From NCBI RefSeq assembly GCF_030464885.1, contig NZ_JALPRJ010000037.1:26587-90586 (forward strand): DNA of 64,000 nucleotides. The letters are read 5' to 3'. Under the pieces are notes generated by a model. It searched no databases and had not been told where the DNA came from. It saw only the letters and a program-made list of their open reading frames with translations. The DNA comes from Caballeronia sp. SEWSISQ10-4 2. Its GTDB lineage: Bacteria; Pseudomonadota; Gammaproteobacteria; Burkholderiales; Burkholderiaceae. A program made the position numbers and the translations under genes. This document shows positions 1 through 8,473 of this stretch, one piece after another. Every line of letters begins with the position of its first letter. The first letter of the stretch is position 1.

Positions 1-226
1 CATTGACCCAAAGTCCGACGATCGGAAAGCAGTTGGCGAGCACAAACAAAATCGCTGCAGCCGACGTGAACGCCAGTGCGCGGTCGAACCTGGCGGGCAA
101 ACTTCGGTAGAGGGCCGCACCGCATCGTTGGCAACGCGCGGTAGCGCCCTCAAGTAGCGGCGCCTCCCACTGGAGCAGATCGCATTCGTGACACGCAATT
201 AACTTGGCTTCATTCATCTTCGGCAT
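1..226 (-). CDS. PqiA-like paraquat-inducible protein A (N-terminal part, cut by window edge)
   Basis: The reverse strand from an ATG at 226 (or the in-frame ATG at 217) reads without a stop to the window edge, about 75 residues. It contains two CxxC pairs, CHEC and CQRC, about 25 residues apart, then a hydrophobic segment beginning near LAFTSAAAILFVLANCFP. This zinc-ribbon-then-membrane layout is characteristic of the PqiA family, inner-membrane proteins that work with MCE-domain PqiB and lipoprotein PqiC in lipid transport across the envelope. The rest of the gene, and any pqiB/pqiC, lies beyond position 1. The family call is by motif and layout only. Confidence 0.8.
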   Translation of the reverse strand, partial: MPKMNEAKLIACHECDLLQWEAPLLEGATARCQRCGAALYRSLPARFDRALAFTSAAAILFVLANCFPIVGLWVN

Positions 227-392
227 CCGCTTGGGGCGAGGCGCATGATCCAGGAGCGCGCGCCCTTAGCCCGGCTTGCGCCACAGGCATCGGCTAACTT
301 TGGGGGAACCAGCTTTGCAGGGCACCGCTTGCATACAGGCGACGCGGGACCGGCTATCCCGTCAGCGGCTAATCGTCGTCCTGTATCCCGGC

Positions 393-1055
393 TCATTTAA
401 GCTGCGCAACCAGAGCATCAGCGCCCTTCTCGATACCCGTCTTCGATGCGTTCAGCGACCCAAAGGTCGCTCCGACGTTGTATGGATTCGGGTACTGCTT
501 TGTCACGTAAGCACTGAGGAGTTTGTTGTTCGATGCGTCGTAGATTTCAACGGCGTACATGACGGAACCTGTGAAGGCGCCCTCTTTGCCACGGGCGGTT
601 TGAACTACGTTGTAGACACCACCCGAAAGGTCGAACCGTGTAAAGGGACCGAGAAAGGTAGAGGTTGTTGAAGCGCCTGTCAGAGTCAGCTTGACGCGCA
701 ACGTGCCCGGACCTGGAGCATTCGCCAGTTCGAAGCGAGTCCGCAGTTTCTCCTCAAACTTGGATTGCATATAGCCTGCGAGGGCTTTTTTGTCTGAGTC
801 GCTCATATCGCCGAACTGGTTATCAGCGGCTCGATACACGACGACCGGATCAATAATCGCCTTCCGGTACTGCTGCCAATCCACCTGAGTCGAGAAGCGA
901 TACGGCACACGGCCGGACTTATCCTCCGGATCAGGCTTCAAATAGGATGACGACGTAATTCCAGAATACGCGACCGGCTGCACGCTTGAGCAACCAACCA
1001 CGGTTGCGCAAATAGCGGCGAGCAACAGATGCCGTGCCTTGATTGACTTGACCAT
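393..1055 (-). CDS. DUF3313-type lipoprotein
   Basis: A 220-residue protein starting with a basic n-region and hydrophobic core ending in a lipobox (ATVVGC, Cys22), so it should be lipidated and envelope-anchored. The mature part resembles DUF3313 proteins: a conserved start describing YSGITSSSYLKPD, then a domain rich in short beta strands. A GGAGA ribosome site lies just upstream of the ATG at 1055. Molecular function is unknown for the family. It faces away from the TetR gene further right and shows no operon partner, although it lies upstream of and in the same direction as the pqiA-like gene, 160 bp away. Confidence 0.8.
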   Translation of the reverse strand: MVKSIKARHLLLAAICATVVGCSSVQPVAYSGITSSSYLKPDPEDKSGRVPYRFSTQVDWQQYRKAIIDPVVVYRAADNQFGDMSDSDKKALAGYMQSKFEEKLRTRFELANAPGPGTLRVKLTLTGASTTSTFLGPFTRFDLSGGVYNVVQTARGKEGAFTGSVMYAVEIYDASNNKLLSAYVTKQYPNPYNVGATFGSLNASKTGIEKGADALVAQLK

Positions 1056-1476
1056 TCAGTTCTCCGGTTTCGATGCTGCACCTGCCGGTTTGCTGGCCAG
1101 GTTCAGACATGACAGCTCATGTGAGGCGCAAGCGTAACACCGCAGATTATTTATGTAAACCGACCAGGCGGTTTGTTTGTAAATTAAATCACGGAGTGTC
1201 CGTGGGCATCGTCACGATGGTATTGGCGTCAGGGATGGGATTGGATATGGGGCAAGCGCCTCGCGCCCCATTTATCGACACCTTGGGATGACCGCGATTC
1301 GGTGGCCCGAACGCCACCGTCGTTGAATGAATCTGCGCCGCGGTCTTGCTTGTGCGGATGTTACTGCAGTCGCTGCAGCCGCTACCGGCGGCACGTCGGA
1401 AACTGACCGTGCATCGAGGATCAGATCCAGATCCGGGCAATTTCCATTGCCGCCATATCAGGCAGATACGCTGCTC
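1056..1476. other. Intergenic stretch, no gene recognised
   Basis: Short reading frames occur on both strands here but none has a family resemblance, a good ribosome site or Burkholderia-like codon usage. It should hold the promoter of the DUF3313 lipoprotein gene near 1060-1200, where AT content rises. Confidence 0.4.
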
Positions 1477-2109
1477 TCAAGCGCTTTGGTCGCTGTGGCT
1501 GGCGCTACGTGATGAGCGCGTGGAACGCGGTTTTTTGACTTTGGCGTCAGGAGAAGATGGCCATTGGTCTTCGTCAAGCAGGCGATCGAACAAACGCCCG
1601 CGCTCCTTGTCGGAAAATGGGCAGAGCCCAAAAAGAGCCGTCAATGCAAGGCCTCTGGCTGCTGACCAGCGCAACAGCGCGAGATCCGGGTCGACCGCTT
1701 CGGCCTTGATACGCTTGACCCTTTTTGCATCGCCCTCTCGAACCGTAGACAGAAGCTCAGGGTCTTCCACCAGGGCGGCGAGAATGGCAAGGGCGACCGA
1801 GTGCTGCTGCGTAGTGGATTCGCGCGCTGTCGCAATCTGCGCCAGCAGCGTGGCTTCGGGTTTGGTGTCGCCGATCGTAGCCAGATAGTCTCGGGAGAAG
1901 TTCTCGAAATATTCGGTCTGGTGCTCAAGCAACGCTTTCAGAACGTTCCCCTTGGTGCGGAACTGATGCATCAGTCCGCCCTTGCTGATACCGCTTTCGC
2001 GCGCGATGGCGTCAAACGTGAGCTGACCCGGACCATCGCGAGCAATGATGGTGAACGCCGCCTCGATGGCCAGTTTGCGGGAGCGTTCCGAGCGAGAGGG
2101 ATTATCCAT
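1477..2109 (-). CDS. TetR/AcrR family transcriptional regulator
   Basis: A 210-residue one-component repressor. Residues about 10-57 form the TetR DNA-binding domain, with the helix-turn-helix FDAIARESGISKGGLMHQF followed by the conserved K-x-x-L-x-x-A-L-L core. The C-terminal ligand domain contains SAARGLALTALFGLCPFSD, typical of the TetR_C type found with efflux or detoxification genes, and ends in a Ser/Arg-rich tail. No divergent efflux gene is adjacent: about 600 bp of apparently empty sequence follows the start, so its target cannot be read from context. Confidence 0.9.
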   Translation of the reverse strand: MDNPSRSERSRKLAIEAAFTIIARDGPGQLTFDAIARESGISKGGLMHQFRTKGNVLKALLEHQTEYFENFSRDYLATIGDTKPEATLLAQIATARESTTQQHSVALAILAALVEDPELLSTVREGDAKRVKRIKAEAVDPDLALLRWSAARGLALTALFGLCPFSDKERGRLFDRLLDEDQWPSSPDAKVKKPRSTRSSRSASHSDQSA

Positions 2110-2721
2110 AATTTTTTTCTCAAGGGTTAATGCGAGTTCAGGCAGACAGACAGACAGAAGTATGCGAGGGCATCAGTTGCTATTCAAGCGCTCTGGATCT
2201 CGGCCGATGGAAGTACGCGTGACACGCACGCCGATTATTTCGATGGCTTGCAGATGTCCCTGCGGCTCCCCGTTATCACTCGACTGTCGCCGGTGATAGG
2301 CGTCCGTGACATTACCACGATTGCGGACCCGGAATTTCCTGCTGTTCGGAGCATGTCGAGTCTGTGCGGGTGATGCGCTTCGTTCTCCACGGCGTCCTGC
2401 GCGAACATCGGAACCATGGATCCTTCTCCGCTTTAGTTGCCAAGTGATTCTGCCCGGGAGAACCCTGCCGTGCTATTTTCGCAGTCCGCGCCTATAACAG
2501 AATAGCTTCTCGCGAACGGCCGATTTAAGGACCTACCGATCGCGATAAAGCAGAACACCATCCGTCGATCTGGACGCAAGCCGGGACATCCGCAGGAGCC
2601 TGTGTCGCCAAGCTCGACAACGCGGCCAGAAAACCACGCTATCCACGGATGGATGACGACCCTGCAGCACCGGCTGACTCCGACAAACCTAGCAGACCTA
2701 CTAACCAGGAGCGATGCGATC
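2110..2721. other. Intergenic stretch of about 610 bp, no gene recognised
   Basis: Only shadow frames are present. No hairpin followed by a T-run, tRNA-like fold or recognisable protein remnant was seen. It would contain the promoter of the TetR gene at its left end and of the small protein gene at its right end. Confidence 0.35.
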
Positions 2722-3027
2722 ATGCGCATACTCGTGAATGTCCACATACCGCACGAACCGTTCAACACGCTTGTTCGAGACGGCAGCGCTGGCGCCGTCA
2801 TCTCGCAGATAGTGGAGGAATGCAAGCCGGAGGTGATCTATTTCACTGAACAAAGCAGGAAGCGCGGTGCCGTTCTGGTCGTCGATATCGCGGAACCTAG
2901 TGATCTTCCATCGATCGCAGAACCATGGTTCCTCAAATTCAACGCGGAATGCGAGTTCCGGCTTGCGATGAAGCCCGAAGATCTACAAAAGGCCGGGCTC
3001 GATAAACTCGGCGCGAAGTGGAAGTAA
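2722..3027 (+). CDS. Conserved small panthothenate-unrelated hypothetical protein, DUF3303-like fold possible
   Basis: A 101-residue protein beginning MRILVNVHIPHEPFNTLVRDG and ending KAGLDKLGAKWK. The open frame extends 40 codons further upstream, but the ATG at 2722 has an AGGAG ribosome site 10 bp before it and the upstream residues look non-coding. The mature sequence alternates strands and helices (RILVNVHI, AVLVVDI, CEFRLAM) like a small ferredoxin-like dimeric alpha-beta domain. I recognise the type as a conserved proteobacterial small protein but cannot name a function. It stands alone, with spacers of more than 250 bp to the next likely gene start. Confidence 0.65.
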   Translation: MRILVNVHIPHEPFNTLVRDGSAGAVISQIVEECKPEVIYFTEQSRKRGAVLVVDIAEPSDLPSIAEPWFLKFNAECEFRLAMKPEDLQKAGLDKLGAKWK

Positions 3028-3281
3028 CGCGTCGCGTAGTGGGTCGGCATTCGCTGGGGTCATAAGGACCGACGGGTGCCGTCTGCCTGGTGCGCCATCG
3101 GCGAGATCGTCATTCGAACGGTCAGCGGCCAGACCTTTTAGTCGATCGCACGTGTTTCGCTCGAACCCAAGAACCGAGGGATATCAAGTCCGCACATCAG
3201 TTCGGTTAATATTTGCTGCTTGGACGAACCTTGATGGGTCATATGCGACCCGATTTATTTCGAATGATTATGGGAACAGTA

Positions 3282-3587
3282 ATGCCTAGTTTGAAGGAAC
3301 TACTGGCGCAGCGCGAAGCGCTCCAGCAAGAGTTGGAGCAAGCCCGTCAGCAAGAAGCAGATCGAGCGCTGCGCGAGATCGTCGCGAAAATGAGGGAATA
3401 CAAGATCACGCTGCAGGAGGTCGTGGGCACTAAAGCTCATGCGCGCATGGTCCCGCCGGCCGCCAACGCGAAATACCGCGACCCGGCCACCGGGGCCACC
3501 TGGAGCGGGCGGGGACGGGCGCCCAACTGGATCGCAGACAAGAACCGGGACGATTTCCTGGTCCAGCCATCTTTGTTTCGCAGCTAG
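3282..3587 (+). CDS. H-NS family nucleoid-associated protein
   Basis: A 101-residue protein. The first half (PSLKELLAQREALQQELEQAR) is a coiled-coil oligomerisation region. The second half contains the H-NS DNA-binding signature YRDPATGATWSGRGRAPNW, in which the RGRAP loop inserts in the minor groove of AT-rich DNA. The ATG at 3282 is preferred over upstream in-frame starts because it matches the usual MPSLKEL start and family length. Such short H-NS homologues are numerous in Burkholderiaceae and often lie near horizontally acquired DNA, which they silence. It is a single-gene unit. Confidence 0.93.
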   Translation: MPSLKELLAQREALQQELEQARQQEADRALREIVAKMREYKITLQEVVGTKAHARMVPPAANAKYRDPATGATWSGRGRAPNWIADKNRDDFLVQPSLFRS

Positions 3588-3665
3588 TGCGGCGGTGCCT
3601 CGCGCGGGGTTTCAGAGTTGAGGACGCTGTACTCCAGGAATCGCCTCGTCACTGTTCACTGGCAT

Positions 3666-4628
3666 TCAATGGTTTTCACTGGTGACCAGTTGCAACGGCG
3701 TTTCGATGAAGCGCGACAAATCCGGCTGCTTCCTCCTTTCAATAAGCGCTTTTAATGCGACGTCGACCCCGAACGCGGCCTGTCTTTCGGCAAACTGATC
3801 CATGGTTGCGAGAATCCGGCCGTCGTCGAGCAGCGGTCCGATTGCATCGATGTTGTTATAGCCCGTGACATACACACGGCCTGTTCTTCGCGCATTGTGA
3901 ACCGCTTCGACAGCACCCATCGCCATGTTGTCGTTGCCGCACATGAGCGCCCGGATCCGCGGGTGTTCGCTCAGGATCGCCGACGCGGCCTCCTTGCCTT
4001 TTCCGTATTCCCAGTCGCCCGGCTGTATGGCGACAATCCTGATTCCCGCGGCGTTCATCGCGTCCTTGCAACCCGCCGTTCGCTGCTGCGCGTTGCGGTC
4101 GGCGGAAACGCCTTCGATGATCCCGACTTCGTCGTCCGGTTTGAGCTTCCCCGCCAGATACTTTCCTACCAATGCGGCTCCTCTGCGGTTGTCCGCGCCG
4201 ACGAAAGGTACGGAAATGCCGGTGGCATCCTGGGACGCTTCGTCGAGCGGATTGTCGATGGAGATCACAATGACACCCGCGTTGATTCCGCGTGCCACCA
4301 CGGGTATCAACGCTTTTGAATCGGTGGAGGCGAGCACGATTGCGTTCGTCCGGGCGCCAATCAGTTCGTCGACGATGCGTGTCTGGGCGAGGGTATCGGT
4401 TTCCGTCGCCGTGCCCCGGACAGTCAGGTCGAACTGCGACGCATAGTGCTTCTGATAGTTCTGCGCACCGCCTGCCATGGCGACGGAAAACGGATCCGCG
4501 AGCGACTTCAGCACGAGGGCAATTGTCAGCTTGCCGTCTTGCACGGCGTTGGCGCTTTTTGCCGCCATCAGGCCGGCCGCTGTGAGCGCGCCGGTCACGA
4601 GCAAACGCCGGCGTATCTTTTGTACCAT
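3666..4628 (-). CDS. Orphan sugar ABC transporter substrate-binding protein (RbsB-like)
   Basis: A 320-residue periplasmic binding protein of the ribose/galactose group. The N-terminus has a Tat-like signal (RRRLLVTG followed by a hydrophobic core and an AxA-like cut at SANA). The core shows the type I periplasmic-binding fold with IALVLKSLADPFSVAMAGG, VISIDNPLDE and RIRALMCGNDNMAMGAVEAV, where ribose-type proteins contact the sugar. No permease or ATPase gene is next to it; the neighbours are an H-NS gene and a decayed GGDEF gene. It may serve a transporter elsewhere or feed a sensor. Confidence 0.88.
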   Translation of the reverse strand: MVQKIRRRLLVTGALTAAGLMAAKSANAVQDGKLTIALVLKSLADPFSVAMAGGAQNYQKHYASQFDLTVRGTATETDTLAQTRIVDELIGARTNAIVLASTDSKALIPVVARGINAGVIVISIDNPLDEASQDATGISVPFVGADNRRGAALVGKYLAGKLKPDDEVGIIEGVSADRNAQQRTAGCKDAMNAAGIRIVAIQPGDWEYGKGKEAASAILSEHPRIRALMCGNDNMAMGAVEAVHNARRTGRVYVTGYNNIDAIGPLLDDGRILATMDQFAERQAAFGVDVALKALIERRKQPDLSRFIETPLQLVTSENH

Positions 4629-4954
4629 CGGTTCTTTCCTTGTACGCTCAGCCCCGCATGATATGACGTGGACCGACGATGTGTCGCCGCATGCGGACCC
4701 GGACCACAGCCGGCTTCAGCGCCGTGCTCATCATCCGCGACCGTCATGAAAACATCATTGCTCGACATCTCATTCGATATTGCGCCAGCTTTGTGATTTG
4801 TTCGCGTGCCTCAAGAACAATGGCCGGATGCCGTAACGCTTTAGTGAAAGACCGGTATACAACTGCGGTGAATTAGCGTCGGTATCGTTACACGAGATTA
4901 TTTTCGCCGGCACTGGCCACTCCAGGACAAACGAAGAAGTGCAGGCAGATCGCC
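4629..4954. other. Intergenic region with probable divergent promoters
   Basis: Between the sugar-binding protein gene (minus) and the GGDEF remnant (plus). No convincing reading frame. AT-rich patches near 4745-4800 and 4895-4910 are plausible promoter positions, but no consensus pair could be assigned with confidence. Confidence 0.3.
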
Positions 4955-5459
4955 ATGAAAATCAAGGCTCTCACGACCATTGCAACGGCCACGCTGAGTA
5001 TTCTGTTACTGCTGCTTCTATTCATTCTGTACCAGATCCTCGATATTGAGCACGACACAATCCGCGGCCAGGAAAAGCGCTTCGAGTCGTTCAAGCTGGC
5101 GGACGAATTGCGGCAAAGCTCCGACGATCTGACACGCATGGCGAGCACTTATATCTCGACGGGAAACCGGTTCTACGAAAATCAGTACTTTGAGATTCTG
5201 GATATCCGTAGCGGGAAAAGGCCCCGACCGGCCGACTACACCAGTACTTATTGGCGGCTGCCGCATGACGCGCACCTTCCGGGAGCACGTGCGGTGCCGC
5301 TCAAGGAGCTCAGGCGCCGCGCCGGTTTTACCGCACACGAATTCGATCGGGGTAGCCGAACATCGCGCCGGGGAGGAGTGGGAGGCCACGCTCCAGCGTG
5401 CAGACGCCCTCTTGCTGAAGGCCAAGCGTGAAGGGCGTAATCGTGCCCTCGGTGAATAA
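4955..5459 (+). pseudogene. Remnant of a membrane sensor diguanylate cyclase (GGDEF), internally deleted and frameshifted
   Basis: The ATG at 4955 opens a normal sensor N-terminus: MKIKALTTIATATL, a membrane helix (residues about 7-28), then SSDDLTRMASTYISTGNRFYENQYFEILDIRSGKRPRP, a juxtamembrane region seen in GGDEF and related sensors. Around 5255 this frame loses sense. Another frame then gives the end of a GGDEF domain, NSIGVAEHR...LQRADALLLKAKREGRN, ending at 5459. The GGDEF active-site loop and most of the catalytic domain are absent. The simplest reading is a deletion of the central part of one gene, with a frame change inside the surviving 3' piece. The 158-residue frame may still be translated but cannot make c-di-GMP. 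Confidence 0.75.
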
Positions 5460-5547
5460 CGAATAACGAGTCACCGTTCTCGTCGATGCCGGCGCACCGG
5501 GCAAGCCCGTCAGTTTTCCCCTCGTCGGGGCGCTCCATCGTATTGGC

Positions 5548-6501
5548 TTACGCCGCCTTCCACGCTTCCGGCGGCACGTTGACCGCCGACTCAGCCGTCA
5601 TTTTTTCGACGTAAGACCAAAGCTGTTCCGCAGCCCGGCCTCTTTGCTTGCCGGAACGGTAGAGACGGATTTCCAGTTCAGTCGTCCAGGCGTCCGAACC
5701 CGCGCTGACAAGATTCCCTTCGCTCAGCTCCCGGGTGATGCAGCTTTCGGGAAGCCAGCCGATACCGTGACCCGCGAGCACCATGCCTTTTAATGCCTCG
5801 GACATATGGGTTTCGAAGCAGCGATACAGTGCGTACGGTTCGGCGGCGTTCAGCAAGAGCATTTCGACCACGTTGCCGAGGAACGCCCCAGATGAATAAG
5901 CCAGGAGCGGCAGGGGTTTGCCGCTTTTTCCAGGCAACTCGAATAACGGTTTGCCATTGCTGTCTGCGGCAGAAACCGGCAGAACGCGCTCGACACCGAG
6001 GGTAAGGAAGGGAAAGAGATTGGGGTCCAGTCCGATGGGCAGGTTCGGATGGTGGTAGCCCATCAGCAGGTCACTGTCGCCCGCGAGAAGATGTTGCACG
6101 CCCTCAGGGACATTGACCGCCTGCACCCGGGCCATGACGTCGCCGAATTTACCGTTGAGCCGCTTGAGCCAGTCCGGGAAAAGCGTGAAAACCAGAGTAT
6201 GAGCCACCGAAAAATGGACGACATGATCGCTGTCGGCGAACTGTTCATAGCCGCCGACCATATTACGGGCGGCATACATACTCTTCAGGATGTCCGTTGC
6301 CAGGCTGCGGAACATCCGGCCTGCCGGAGTGAGTGAAATCGGGTTGACGCTGCGGTCCACCAGCCTGGTTCCCATCCAGGTCTCGAGCGCGACAATTCGT
6401 CGGCTAAATGCCGACTGCGTTAAATCCCGGTTACGAGCCGACCGGGAAAAGCTTTTGGTCTCCGCGAGACTAAGAAAATCTTCCAGCCATTTTGCTTCCA
6501 T
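5548..6501 (-). CDS. LysR family regulator, HypT/YjiE-like
   Basis: A 317-residue LysR protein. Residues 1-60 hold the winged helix (WLEDFLSLAETKSFSRSARNR, QSAFSRRIVALE). The opening MEAKWLEDFLSL and the motif SMSEALKG-like segment THMSEALKGMVLAGHGIGWLPES resemble the hypochlorite-responsive HypT/YjiE branch rather than generic LysR. The ATG at 6501 is chosen over the ATG at 6507 because family members start with MExKW and the AGAG site has better spacing. It is divergent from ansP with a 340-bp shared upstream region that contains an operator-like repeat cluster, so it may control ansP or itself. The HypT-like role in oxidant sensing is by family only. Confidence 0.85.
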   Translation of the reverse strand: MEAKWLEDFLSLAETKSFSRSARNRDLTQSAFSRRIVALETWMGTRLVDRSVNPISLTPAGRMFRSLATDILKSMYAARNMVGGYEQFADSDHVVHFSVAHTLVFTLFPDWLKRLNGKFGDVMARVQAVNVPEGVQHLLAGDSDLLMGYHHPNLPIGLDPNLFPFLTLGVERVLPVSAADSNGKPLFELPGKSGKPLPLLAYSSGAFLGNVVEMLLLNAAEPYALYRCFETHMSEALKGMVLAGHGIGWLPESCITRELSEGNLVSAGSDAWTTELEIRLYRSGKQRGRAAEQLWSYVEKMTAESAVNVPPEAWKAA

Positions 6502-6678
6502 AGTCATCGCTCTATTTAAAGACGTCGACCGCTAGCATGGGCCGATAAGTTTCTCTAGCGTGCCACAGGTCGGCAAACTAGCAATATCTATTTTCGAATG
6601 GCGTTAGTCGAAATTTGCATAGGCATTGCGCCCATCAATTTGGCACCATAATTTTGGGCTGCCCTAGCTGAAAGCGGC

Positions 6679-6709
6679 ATGTCGTTCGACATATCGGCTC
6701 GACATATCG
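6679..6709. promoter_or_regulatory. Operator-like cluster of three CGACAT half-sites upstream of ansP
   Basis: A perfect 14-bp palindrome, ATGTCG-TT-CGACAT (6679-6692), overlaps the first of two 11-bp direct repeats TCGACATATCG (6686-6696 and 6699-6709), 13 bp apart. It lies between the divergent LysR gene and ansP, 130-160 bp before the ansP start. Such arrays of one inverted and further direct half-sites suit binding by a dimeric or tetrameric regulator. The identity of the regulator is inferred only from position. Confidence 0.45.
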
Positions 6710-6840
6710 ATACGGGCCCACGTCATCTGGATAACGTTTGTAGCAATGCGCCGTAAGGTTTTGGGCACGCACGCCCAATCCGTCCAGGCACGGCGCAGCA
6801 TTGTCAAATTCTGAAAACCGTCCTTAAGTTGGAGATGATT

Positions 6841-8337
6841 ATGGCTACAGCACCCGATCAAGCATCCGCTCAATTGCCCGGTGAAGTGGACAAGAAAAGC
6901 TGGCTGGAATCCCATGAAGCCGGATACCACAAAACATTAGGTAATCGTCAGGTTCAGATGATTGCAATCGGCGGCGCGATTGGAACCGGATTATTTCTTG
7001 GTGCGGGTGCGCGCCTGCAAATAGCCGGTCCGGCACTGGCGCTCGTTTATCTGGTTTGCGGCGTCTTCTCATTCCTGATCCTGCGTGCACTTGGCGAACT
7101 GGTCATGCACCGTCCGAGCAGCGGCAGCTTTGTGTCGTATGCGCGAGAGTTCCTGGGGGAAAAAGCGTCATTTGTCGCCGGCTGGATGTACTTCCTCAAC
7201 TGGGCGATGACCGGCATTGTCGACATTACCGCGGTCGCGCTATATATGCATTATTGGGCGGCATTCAGCGCCGTGCCCCAATGGCTGTTCGCGCTGCTGG
7301 CGCTCTGTATTGTCGCCACGATGAACCTGATAGGCGTGAAATGGTTCGCCGAAATGGAGTTCTGGTTCGCCCTTATCAAGGTGGCGGCGATCGCGCTGTT
7401 CCTGCTTATTGGTGTCGCCATCCTCGGTACGGGGACACCCGTTGCCGGGCACGCAACCGGATCGCATCTGATCACGGAAAATGGCGGCCTGTTCCCGCAT
7501 GGCCTGATGGCCGCGCTCGTGCTCGTCCAGGGCGTGGTGTTCGCCTTTGCCGGGGTCGAACTGGTCGGCACGGCCGCGGGCGAGTGCAAGGACGCGCGCA
7601 AGGTCCTGCCCCGCGCGATCAACAGCGTGATCTGGCGTATCGCCTTGTTTTATGTGGGATCCGTGGTGCTGCTCGTCTGCTTGCTGCCGTGGAGCGCCTA
7701 CAAGGCGGGGCAGAGCCCGTTCGTCACGTTCTTTGGCGCACTCGGCGTGCCGGGCGTTGGCTCGGTGATGAATATCGTCGTGCTGTCGGCTGCGCTGTCG
7801 AGCCTCAACTCGGGGCTGTATTCCACCGGACGCGTGTTGCGCGCGCTGTCGATGGGCGGATCCGCGCCGCACTTCCTGTCGCGCATGAGTTCGCAGTCGG
7901 TCCCGTACGCCGGCATCCTGGTGACGGTGGCCATCTACATCCTGGGCGTGGTGCTCAACTATCTTGTGCCGTCGAGCGTGTTCGAAATCGTGCTCAACGT
8001 GGCGTCGCTCGGCATTCTCAGCACCTGGGGATTTATCGTTGTCTGCCAGATGAAGTTGCGCCAGGCCGTCGCGCGAGGCGAAGCTGAACCGGCCTCCTTC
8101 AAGATGCCGGGCGCCCCGGTGACATCCTGGCTGACGCTGGCGTTTCTGTTGGGCGTGCTGGTGCTGATGGCGTTCGACTATCCGAACGGTACGTGGACCG
8201 TGGCCTCGATTCCCGTCGTGGTCCTGCTCCTGGTAGCCGGGTGGTACGGGGTGCGCCGCCGGGCACTGACCATGATGAAACCGACGATCCCGTCGGTTAC
8301 CCTGACCCAAAGCATTTTTGAAGACAACCCGCGCTAG
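6841..8337 (+). CDS. ansP: L-asparagine permease AnsP
   Basis: A 498-residue, twelve-helix amino-acid/proton symporter of the AAT family. The sequence follows E. coli AnsP nearly residue for residue in its core: GYHKTLGNRQVQMIAIGGAI, GTGLFLGAGARLQIAGPALA, YMHYWAAF, GVKWFAEMEFWFALIK, NSGLYSTGRVLRALSMGGSA, and FKMPGAPVTSWLTL. The cationic-residue position, length and absence of a cytoplasmic extension fit the family. Start chosen at 6841 because GGAG at 6831-6834 gives proper spacing; upstream TTG and ATG codons are in frame. It stands alone, divergent from a LysR gene that may regulate it. It should import L-asparagine as a nitrogen and carbon source. Confidence 0.93.
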   Translation: MATAPDQASAQLPGEVDKKSWLESHEAGYHKTLGNRQVQMIAIGGAIGTGLFLGAGARLQIAGPALALVYLVCGVFSFLILRALGELVMHRPSSGSFVSYAREFLGEKASFVAGWMYFLNWAMTGIVDITAVALYMHYWAAFSAVPQWLFALLALCIVATMNLIGVKWFAEMEFWFALIKVAAIALFLLIGVAILGTGTPVAGHATGSHLITENGGLFPHGLMAALVLVQGVVFAFAGVELVGTAAGECKDARKVLPRAINSVIWRIALFYVGSVVLLVCLLPWSAYKAGQSPFVTFFGALGVPGVGSVMNIVVLSAALSSLNSGLYSTGRVLRALSMGGSAPHFLSRMSSQSVPYAGILVTVAIYILGVVLNYLVPSSVFEIVLNVASLGILSTWGFIVVCQMKLRQAVARGEAEPASFKMPGAPVTSWLTLAFLLGVLVLMAFDYPNGTWTVASIPVVVLLLVAGWYGVRRRALTMMKPTIPSVTLTQSIFEDNPR

Positions 8338-8473
8338 GGTACGATTGCAGTGCGGGCATGCGCCGCGGTGTTCCGTGCTTCCTCGCCGCCTGGGCGGATC
8401 CGCGGGCCCAGTACGGCAAGGTAGGACATCCCCTTGCAATCCAGCTGCAACGACGCCACGACGGAGAAGTTAC

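Noticed and set aside
276..671. 131-codon plus-strand frame opposite the DUF3313 lipoprotein
   Set aside because: It is antisense to a clear lipoprotein gene, Cys/Arg-rich, and has no family resemblance.
2433..2825. Minus-strand frame with RVVELGDTG, a phrase that sometimes marks a tRNA read in the wrong frame
   Set aside because: No cloverleaf, T-loop (GTTCGAATC-like) or acceptor stem could be drawn around 2590-2640.
7240..8439. 399-codon minus-strand frame over ansP
   Set aside because: His/Arg/Gln-rich antisense shadow of a fully recognised permease gene; GC-rich codons keep the opposite frame open.
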